5,593 nt of DNA, taken from the NCBI GenBank assembly GCA_023245565.1, contig JAHFKB010000003.1, positions 36,680 through 42,272 on the forward strand, given 5' to 3'. Positions 1 through 3,738 of the stretch are shown here, in pieces (the first letter of the stretch is position 1; every line of letters begins with the position of its first letter). The stretch is from an archaeon. Lineage in GTDB: Archaea > Nanobdellota > Nanobdellia > SCGC-AAA011-G17 > GW2011-AR18. Below the pieces are notes generated by a model, which ran no database searches, was not told the origin of the DNA, and was given only the letters and a program-made list of their open reading frames with translations. Both the position numbers and the translations under genes were made by a program.

Positions 1-30
1 AGTGTTACCATTGGAGAGTAGACATATACC
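1..30 (+). rRNA. rrf: possible 3' end of 5S rRNA (partial, uncertain)
   Basis: The first bases resemble the 3' third of a 5S rRNA. AGTGTTACCAT-TGG lines up with the helix IV region as I remember it from methanogen 5S (AGTACTGCCATCTGG), and GAGAGTAG resembles the conserved loop E strand of bacterial 5S. CATATACC could then be the 3' strand of closing helix I, ending near position 30 before an A-run. The tail would be some ten bases shorter than usual, and the 5' half lies outside the window, so pairing cannot be tested. The comparison is from memory and the call is weak; it could be another structured RNA or plain intergenic sequence. Confidence 0.28.
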
Positions 31-36
31 AAAAAG

Positions 37-44
37 TTTATATA
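37..44 (+). promoter_or_regulatory. archaeal TATA box (TTTATATA)
   Basis: TTTATATA is preceded by an A-rich stretch (AAAAAG) suitable as a TFB recognition element. A start about 27 nt downstream of the box centre would fall near position 68, just before the stem-loop at 79-114. The promoter could drive a short structured RNA ending at the T-run at 115-118, or the gene at 141 with a structured leader of about 73 nt. Confidence 0.45.
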
Positions 45-78
45 TGAGTAAGTATACAATAATATATCACCTCTTTTT

Positions 79-118
79 CCCAGGGAGAAGATTCTTCGGA
101 ATCTAATCCTTGGGTTTT
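79..118 (+). terminator. C(UUCG)G stem-loop followed by T-run
   Basis: The inner stem AGATTC/GAATCT (89-94 with 99-104) is perfect and is capped by TTCG, giving the extra-stable C(UUCG)G tetraloop. The outer stem CCCAGG (79-84) pairs with CCTTGGG (108-114) with a single bulged T at 110. A small internal loop (GAGA at 85-88, AAT at 105-107) separates the two stems. TTTT follows at 115-118. The form is that of an intrinsic terminator, possibly for an upstream RNA gene, but it could equally be the body of a tiny RNA or a leader structure for the gene at 141. Archaeal termination normally relies on U-tracts, so a strong hairpin is notable. Confidence 0.5.
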
Positions 119-123
119 ATATT
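115..123 (+). promoter_or_regulatory. candidate TATA box for the gene at 141
   Basis: TTTTATATT lies 18-26 nt before the ATG at 141, slightly closer than the 26-28 nt (box centre to ATG) seen at other genes here. It overlaps the T-run after the stem-loop. If used, the transcript would be leaderless or nearly so. The alternative is the stronger box at 37-44 with a long leader. Confidence 0.35.
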
Positions 124-140
124 AAAACAATGACAAGAAT

Positions 141-485
141 ATGGATATCACAGATAAAACCAAAAAAATTCTAGGTGGATTAGGTTTAGCTTTTCTTACA
201 ATAGGAACAATTCAAACTGGAACTGCAGTTTATAGAACTTCAAAAGAAATTGAAAATTTAGATGCTTCTAATTATTTACTTATGATTAAAGATGGTGGAC
301 ATTCATTTGAATATGGTTTTGATGATGATTATGATGGGAATTTAGATAGAATTGAAAGAATTCAATTTGTTCCATCAAAAGCAGGAATGATTTGTGCAAT
401 CTTAAAATTTAATTATCATGTTGGAGATGAAGATTTCTCTTGGCATAATAAAAGATTATTAAAATTAGGACATCGAAGAAAATGA
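141..485 (+). CDS. small single-pass membrane protein with an EF-hand-like loop
   Basis: I do not recognise this 114-residue protein as a named family. Residues about 10-31 form a hydrophobic, glycine-rich helix after a short Lys-containing N-terminus, so it is probably a membrane anchor with the rest of the chain on one side. Residues 61-72 (DDDYDGNLDRIE) fit the EF-hand/dockerin calcium loop: acidic residues at loop positions 1, 3, 5 and 9, Gly at 6, Leu at 8 and Glu at 12. The C-terminus is basic (HRRK). Calcium binding is inferred from the loop alone; the flanking helices are not evident. An earlier ATG at 130 is in another frame and soon meets a stop. The next gene, also a small anchored protein, follows after 56 nt but has its own TATA box. 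Confidence 0.7.
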   Translation: MDITDKTKKILGGLGLAFLTIGTIQTGTAVYRTSKEIENLDASNYLLMIKDGGHSFEYGFDDDYDGNLDRIERIQFVPSKAGMICAILKFNYHVGDEDFSWHNKRLLKLGHRRK

Positions 486-511
486 AAATATTAATTTTCT
501 AATAACAAGAT

Positions 512-519
512 TTTATATA
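512..519 (+). promoter_or_regulatory. TATA box for the gene at 542
   Basis: TTTATATA is centred about 26.5 nt before the ATG at 542, the spacing expected if transcription starts at the start codon itself. No Shine-Dalgarno-like sequence precedes the ATG, which supports a leaderless transcript. Confidence 0.6.
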
Positions 520-541
520 TTACTTATTTTCTAAATTTATT

Positions 542-1003
542 ATGAATTACAGAGAACTTTCAACAACTAAAATTAGTTTATTTCTTTTAAGTTTAGGTTC
601 TTTAATATCATATTTCATTAATCGTCCAATATACTATGAAGATATTCTAGGTAAACATACAATTTACTTATCTGAAGAGAAAAATTCACAATTAGAAAGA
701 ATAGTAAAGCCAGATGGTAGAATAATTGAAAAAGCACATTATTTATCTAGAAATAAAGATTCTTATTTAGTAAAAAATGTTTTAATTGATAATTGTGAAT
801 TTAAAATAGAAACTATGCTTGGTTATTCTGATGAACAAGACCTACTATATGACCCCATTACTCAAGGAGTTAATTTAAAATCTTATGGCAATTATAATAT
901 TGTATTTTTTGGTGAATGTGATGAATTTTCTAGAGGAAATTTAGTTAATAGAACTAAAGAAATATTTAATAAAGTAAGAGAACATACTTTAGATAAAAAT
1001 TAA
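542..1003 (+). CDS. small membrane-anchored protein of unknown function
   Basis: I do not recognise this 153-residue protein. One hydrophobic helix at about residues 10-27 follows a short polar N-terminus and looks like an uncleaved signal anchor. The remainder is polar and mixed in charge, with alternating strand-like stretches (for example 116-124, YGNYNIVFF) and a charged, probably helical C-terminus (about 135-150). It has two cysteines, C85 and C126, which could pair if that domain is outside the cell. It shares an N-terminal anchor and small size with the protein before it, but I see no convincing sequence similarity between them. Its TAA stop directly abuts the stop of rps27ae on the other strand. 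The ATG at 542 is supported by a TATA box at leaderless spacing. Confidence 0.65.
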   Translation: MNYRELSTTKISLFLLSLGSLISYFINRPIYYEDILGKHTIYLSEEKNSQLERIVKPDGRIIEKAHYLSRNKDSYLVKNVLIDNCEFKIETMLGYSDEQDLLYDPITQGVNLKSYGNYNIVFFGECDEFSRGNLVNRTKEIFNKVREHTLDKN

Positions 1004-1186
1004 TTATTTCTTAACAAATTCAGTGTAATGGCAAGAACCACAATATAATCTATCTTTATGTATGCCTAAGAACATTGCAGGTCCGCATTTAGGACAAGTT
1101 TTTCCTTTCTCAATTTTATTACCAGATAATTTATACTTTGTCCAACGTTGACTTGTTTTTTTATTTTTAGTTTTTTTCTTTGCCAT
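1004..1186 (-). CDS. rps27ae: small-subunit ribosomal protein S27ae (eS31)
   Basis: This is the archaeal S27ae zinc-ribbon ribosomal protein, a component of the 30S subunit. The 60-residue chain begins with a Lys-rich tail (residues 2-10). The four zinc ligands are C31 and C34 (CPKCGPAMF) and C49 and C52 (CGSC), and the chain ends in the typical HYTEFVKK. The HKDR segment between the two zinc knuckles is also characteristic of archaeal members. Length is normal for the archaeal form, which lacks the ubiquitin fusion of eukaryotes. It is the last gene of the rpo7-spt4-rps24e-rps27ae cluster, starting 5 nt after the end of rps24e. Its stop codon directly abuts the stop of the convergent gene, leaving no room for a terminator between them. 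Confidence 0.95.
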   Translation of the reverse strand: MAKKKTKNKKTSQRWTKYKLSGNKIEKGKTCPKCGPAMFLGIHKDRLYCGSCHYTEFVKK

Positions 1187-1191
1187 TTTAA

Positions 1192-1479
1192 TTAAGCAGC
1201 TTTTTTAGCTTCTGATTTTTTACCTTTTGGAGGTTCTAAATATTTTAATACTTTTTCATCATCATAAATATGAGCAATAACTCTTGCTTTTTGTGATCCA
1301 AATCTCGTATAAACATGTCTTATTGCAACTAACTCAGGTTTAGTTTTATATTTATTAGCAATTGTTTCTTTTAAATTTATTTTATTAGGTGTAGAAGTAC
1401 CAGGATGTTCTAATTCAAATTTAATTCTTTTTCTAGCTAACAAAGGCATTTCAGTTTCTTTTAATTTTTGCATTTCCAT
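1192..1479 (-). CDS. rps24e: small-subunit ribosomal protein S24e (eS24)
   Basis: This is archaeal ribosomal protein S24e of the 30S subunit. The recognisable family core is NPLL-like MPLLARKRIKFELEHPGTSTP (about residues 11-31), then PELVAIRHVYTRFGSQKARVIAHIYD (about 48-73), ending in a Lys/Ala-rich tail. I place the start at 1479 (MEMQKLKE), which gives 95 residues and matches the usual MEIKI-type archaeal N-terminus. It also begins 1 nt after the spt4 stop, like the other tight junctions here. An in-frame ATG at 1500 would add seven residues (MLLKQDK) and overlap spt4 by 20 nt; a third ATG lies at 1473. The gene sits between spt4 and rps27ae, as in other archaea, and is probably co-transcribed from the rpo7 promoter. 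Confidence 0.93.
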   Translation of the reverse strand: MEMQKLKETEMPLLARKRIKFELEHPGTSTPNKINLKETIANKYKTKPELVAIRHVYTRFGSQKARVIAHIYDDEKVLKYLEPPKGKKSEAKKAA

Positions 1480-1480
1480 T

Positions 1481-1669
1481 TTATCTTGTTTTAATAGCAT
1501 ATTCTCCTTTTACTGTTATTCCCATTTTCTTAGCAACTTCAGATTTATTAGGATCTACAATAATAACTCTTCCTTTCCATGAAGTTGTAAGTTCTGTTGA
1601 TTTACATAAAGGACATTCACTTCCTTTAACAAAAATTTTACATGATTTGCAAACTTTTTTCTTTACCAT
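1481..1669 (-). CDS. spt4: transcription elongation factor Spt4 (RpoE'')
   Basis: Archaeal Spt4 pairs with the NGN domain of Spt5 and increases processivity of RNA polymerase. The 62-residue length is typical. A zinc ribbon is visible as C7-x2-C10 and C19-x2-C22 (ECPLC). It is followed by the family's TTSWKGRVIIVDP strand region (about residues 28-40) and the S(E)VAKKMGI helix, ending in GEYAIKTR. The ATG directly follows the rpo7 stop with no gap, so the two genes are almost certainly co-transcribed and perhaps translationally coupled. Spt5 is not in this window. Confidence 0.95.
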   Translation of the reverse strand: MVKKKVCKSCKIFVKGSECPLCKSTELTTSWKGRVIIVDPNKSEVAKKMGITVKGEYAIKTR

Positions 1670-2239
1670 TTATTCTTTTTCCTTTTTACTTTTTTTATTT
1701 AATTTTTTAACATCTTCTTCAATCCATTTTAGATTGCCTAAACCGGGTTGTCTCATTGTTAAACCTATTTTAATATTTGCAAGATCTTTATAACTTACAG
1801 CAATAACTCTTGCTCTACATTTATCTCCAACTTTTAATGATTTTTTTGATTCTTTTCCTGTTAATACTTTTGATTTACTAAAACTAATAAAATCATCCAT
1901 AGTTTGTGAAACATGTATCATTCCATCTACTGGTCCAATGTTAATAAAAGCTCCAAAATTAGTAATATCACTTATTTTTCCTAAACAAACTTCTTGTATT
2001 TCTGGAATAAATGTAATCATTTTAAATTCTGTCTCATAATAAGGAGCACCATCACCTGGAATAATTATTCCATCTCCAATATTTAATATTTCTGTAACAT
2101 ATATAACAAAACCCACATTTCCACCAATATATCCTTCAAAAGTATCATTCAACTTTTGCAATACTGCTTCTTTAGTGTCTTGTTTTAATAATGCAGGAGG
2201 TATCCTAACATGACTTTTACCTGTTATTTCGTAGAACAT
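1670..2239 (-). CDS. rpo7: DNA-directed RNA polymerase subunit Rpo7 (RpoE')
   Basis: Rpo7 forms the stalk of archaeal RNA polymerase together with Rpo4; it assists open-complex formation and binds emerging RNA. The 189-residue length is normal. The N-terminal RNP-like domain (about residues 1-80) begins with MFYEITGKSHVRIPP, typical of the family, and includes LNDTFEGYIGGNVGFVIYV and the GDGIIIPGDGAPYYETEF segment. An S1 RNA-binding domain follows (about 84-165) with GKISDITNFGAFINIGPVDGMIHVSQ. The tail after 170 is Lys/Glu-rich. It is the first gene of the cluster, and the start at 2239 is supported by a BRE/TATA-like element at leaderless spacing (2263-2270). Confidence 0.96.
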   Translation of the reverse strand: MFYEITGKSHVRIPPALLKQDTKEAVLQKLNDTFEGYIGGNVGFVIYVTEILNIGDGIIIPGDGAPYYETEFKMITFIPEIQEVCLGKISDITNFGAFINIGPVDGMIHVSQTMDDFISFSKSKVLTGKESKKSLKVGDKCRARVIAVSYKDLANIKIGLTMRQPGLGNLKWIEEDVKKLNKKSKKEKE

Positions 2240-2262
2240 TTTTAAATTGATATTATGATTGG

Positions 2263-2270
2263 TTTTTAAA
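2263..2270 (-). promoter_or_regulatory. TATA-like box for the rpo7 operon
   Basis: On the minus strand the box reads TTTAAAAA, preceded by CCAAAATC, a good BRE-like sequence. Its centre is about 27.5 nt before the rpo7 ATG, consistent with leaderless transcription. A second possible box, TTTATAAA at 2288-2295, would give a leader of about 26 nt. The bases 2240-2375 otherwise hold only the promoter for the divergent gene and an AT-rich stretch with repeated AGTA words. Confidence 0.5.
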
Positions 2271-2338
2271 GATTTTGGTTAATTTTATTTATAAACTCTT
2301 AATATAGAGTAACTAGTAAGTAGTAATAAATAAAAAGA

Positions 2339-2346
2339 TTTATAAA
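2339..2346 (+). promoter_or_regulatory. TATA box for the 2376-3183 gene pair
   Basis: TTTATAAA preceded by AAAAAGA (BRE-like) is centred about 33 nt before the ATG at 2376, predicting a very short leader of about 6 nt. It lies back to back with the rpo7 promoter. Confidence 0.5.
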
Positions 2347-2375
2347 TTAGAGATATTTGATATATTTAAATTAAA

Positions 2376-2762
2376 ATGACAAAAAATACAAAAATTCAGG
2401 AAGATATTGAAAATGCTGTAACAGTAGGAGTAGGATATAATCTTACAAACTTACCTTTTAATCTTACTTTCTATCCTGGTGGTACAGAACAACTTTTAGC
2501 TAATTCAAGAAAAACTGGAACAGAATTTGAATTACAATGCGCTCTTATGGAAAAAGAATTAAGAAGTGGAAATATTAGCCTTAAAGATTGTTTTTTATAT
2601 TCTGGTAAAATTAACACTTTACAAAGAATGTTAGAAAGTATAGGTATTCCATTAACTTCAATTACAGATGCAAATGAATTAGAAAATGCTTTGAGAAATA
2701 TATCTCCAGAATCAGGATATGTAAGTGTAGCAAGAAGTTTATCTGAATATAGTTTTGTCTAA
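2376..2762 (+). CDS. hypothetical soluble protein, first of an orphan pair
   Basis: I do not recognise this 128-residue protein. It has no signal peptide or membrane helix. Residues 1-35 are polar then mildly hydrophobic (AVTVGVGYNLTNLPFNLTFYPGG). The stretch from about 47 to 95 looks helical and charged (TEFELQCALMEKELRSGNISLKDC, then KINTLQRMLESIG). There are two cysteines, C55 and C72. The chain ends in SEYSFV without a basic tail. Codon use is A/T-ending like the neighbours, so there is no sign of recent import from a different base composition. It lies 22 nt before the next gene on the same strand, and the two probably form an operon. Together they sit between the PIN gene and rpo7, which are often adjacent in archaea. 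Confidence 0.65.
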   Translation: MTKNTKIQEDIENAVTVGVGYNLTNLPFNLTFYPGGTEQLLANSRKTGTEFELQCALMEKELRSGNISLKDCFLYSGKINTLQRMLESIGIPLTSITDANELENALRNISPESGYVSVARSLSEYSFV

Positions 2763-2784
2763 AATTAAATACTTATGAAAGAAA

Positions 2785-3183
2785 ATGACATTCAATAACA
2801 GCAAATTAGAAGAAGACAGACTTCCTTCTGTAGAAGACTATAACACTTTAATTGCAAGAAAGATTTCTTATCGTTCATTTTACTCATTAGAAGAAAAAAG
2901 AGATTTAATTACTTTGATAGAAAAAATGGGTTTTAAAAGTTGTGGAGATGTATATTTTAAAGATGAATTTCCAAAAAAGAAATTTATGAATATAATGAAC
3001 GAAAGAAGCCCCATTTCATTATTAGAAAGAGCAAAATTAAAATATAGTTTTGAAGATAATCTTGATGAGAGAATTTTTTGGCAATTAATGGATGGAAGAG
3101 ATTTAATTATAATAAAAGATAATTTTAATGATAAAAATAAAAGTATAAATAGTTCAGTTGGATTTTACATGAGAAAGAGATAA
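2785..3183 (+). CDS. hypothetical soluble protein, second of an orphan pair
   Basis: I do not recognise this 132-residue protein. It is charged, with no membrane segment and one cysteine (C53). A helical segment (about residues 33-48, SLEEKRDLITLIEKMG) is followed by a strand-like GFKSCGDVYFKDEF stretch, a second helical part around 76-90 and a hydrophobic strand (DLIIIKDNF, about 106-114). The C-terminus is basic (MRKR). There is no clear promoter of its own in the 22-nt gap, so it is probably transcribed with the gene before it. An out-of-frame ATG at 2775 soon meets a stop. The gene ends 10 nt before the convergent end of the PIN gene. Confidence 0.63.
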   Translation: MTFNNSKLEEDRLPSVEDYNTLIARKISYRSFYSLEEKRDLITLIEKMGFKSCGDVYFKDEFPKKKFMNIMNERSPISLLERAKLKYSFEDNLDERIFWQLMDGRDLIIIKDNFNDKNKSINSSVGFYMRKR

Positions 3184-3193
3184 TAAATAAAGT

Positions 3194-3541
3194 CTAATTT
3201 CTAAGTTCTAGATATTTCTGCTGTCTTATAACTATAACTGATGATTTTAGCTTTTTTTTCAGTTCTAGATCTTGAGTCGCTATTAAATAACCTTCACTAG
3301 ATAATTTAGTTAATTCTGTATCAACATATTTTTCTTTAGAATTAATAATTTCAATTTTCTCTATATATTTTTTAATTAAACTTAATCCATGAGGTTTTAA
3401 TTTTTCTAATTCCTTTATAGTTAAATCTAAAACAAATAATTTGTAAGGTTCAAAAAACAATCTATCTATTTCAGAAAATAAATCAATTTTAAACTTTGCA
3501 CAGTAAATTAGAAAATTTGTATCTAAAACTATATTTTTCAT
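3194..3541 (-). CDS. PIN-domain nuclease, UPF0129/Fcf1-like family
   Basis: This is a single PIN domain of the archaeal UPF0129 family, related to eukaryotic Fcf1/Utp24 and to VapC-type RNases. The acidic metal-binding set is visible, numbered from the start used here: D7 (VLDTNFLI), E44 (KELEKL), D74 (YVDTEL) and D91 (IATQD). The family-specific stretches FKIDLFSEIDRLFFEPYKL, LIATQDLELKKKL and RQQKYLEL are also present. I place the start at 3541 (MKNIVLDTNF, 115 residues) because a TATA box is centred 27-28 nt before it. The in-frame ATG at 3553, which would add MLIE, lies too close to that box and would not be in the predicted transcript. The family is thought to act on RNA, perhaps in rRNA processing. 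No VapB-like antitoxin is adjacent, which argues against a toxin-antitoxin role. Confidence 0.88.
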   Translation of the reverse strand: MKNIVLDTNFLIYCAKFKIDLFSEIDRLFFEPYKLFVLDLTIKELEKLKPHGLSLIKKYIEKIEIINSKEKYVDTELTKLSSEGYLIATQDLELKKKLKSSVIVIRQQKYLELRN

Positions 3542-3564
3542 TTCTATAAGCATAAATTTCAGGG

Positions 3565-3572
3565 TTTATAAG
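3565..3572 (-). promoter_or_regulatory. TATA box for the PIN gene
   Basis: On the minus strand the box reads CTTATAAA, preceded by AAAAAGC. Its centre is about 27.5 nt before the ATG at 3541, so the transcript probably begins at that ATG. The box is also the first copy of the TTTATAAGGC repeat, so a factor binding the repeat would affect this promoter. Confidence 0.6.
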
Positions 3573-3648
3573 GCTTTTTAAGGGGTAAATTTTGAAATCT
3601 AAAATGGCTTTATAAGGCCTATAAACATAATAAAAAGCATTTATAGGC
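3565..3648. repeat. cluster of direct and inverted TTTATA(A)GGC repeats
   Basis: TTTATAAGGC occurs on the plus strand at 3565-3574 and 3609-3618. TTTATAGGC occurs on the plus strand at 3640-3648 and on the minus strand at 3617-3625. This gives two overlapping inverted repeats: TTTATA-AGGCC-TATAAA (3609-3625), and GCCTATAAA (3617-3625) with TTTATAGGC (3640-3648), a perfect 9-bp stem around 14 nt. GCTTTTTA (3573-3580) is also inverted as TAAAAAGC (3631-3638). The cluster lies between the divergent PIN and gyrB genes and is more GC-rich at its repeat cores than its surroundings. It may be an operator or a supercoiling-sensitive element; the function is inferred. Confidence 0.6.
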
Positions 3649-3657
3649 TAAGAAAGT

Positions 3658-3666
3658 ATTATATAG
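3658..3666 (+). promoter_or_regulatory. candidate TATA box for gyrB
   Basis: ATTATATAG, preceded by AGAAAGT (BRE-like), predicts a transcript start near 3689 and a leader of about 50 nt. A weaker candidate, TTTGATAAA at 3694-3702, would give a leader of about 14 nt. No Shine-Dalgarno sequence is placed correctly before the ATG at 3739; the GAGGG at 3707-3711 is too far upstream. Confidence 0.35.
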
Positions 3667-3738
3667 TAATTCTTCTTCTTAATATAATAAATTTTTGATA
3701 AAATTAGAGGGAAAAATAACAAACAATTAGCTAGAAAA

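Noticed and set aside
130..174. Short open frame from the ATG at 130
   Set aside because: It stops after about 14 codons and overlaps the longer gene at 141 in another frame.
2300..2335. AGTA-word repeats in the divergent promoter region
   Set aside because: The copies are short and irregular in very AT-rich sequence, so chance is a sufficient explanation.
3194..3541. PIN gene as a VapC toxin of a toxin-antitoxin pair
   Set aside because: No small antitoxin-like gene adjoins it on the same strand, and the sequence fits the stand-alone UPF0129/Fcf1-like family.
3707..3711. GAGGG as a ribosome binding site for gyrB
   Set aside because: It is about 28 nt upstream of the ATG, too far for Shine-Dalgarno pairing to select that start.
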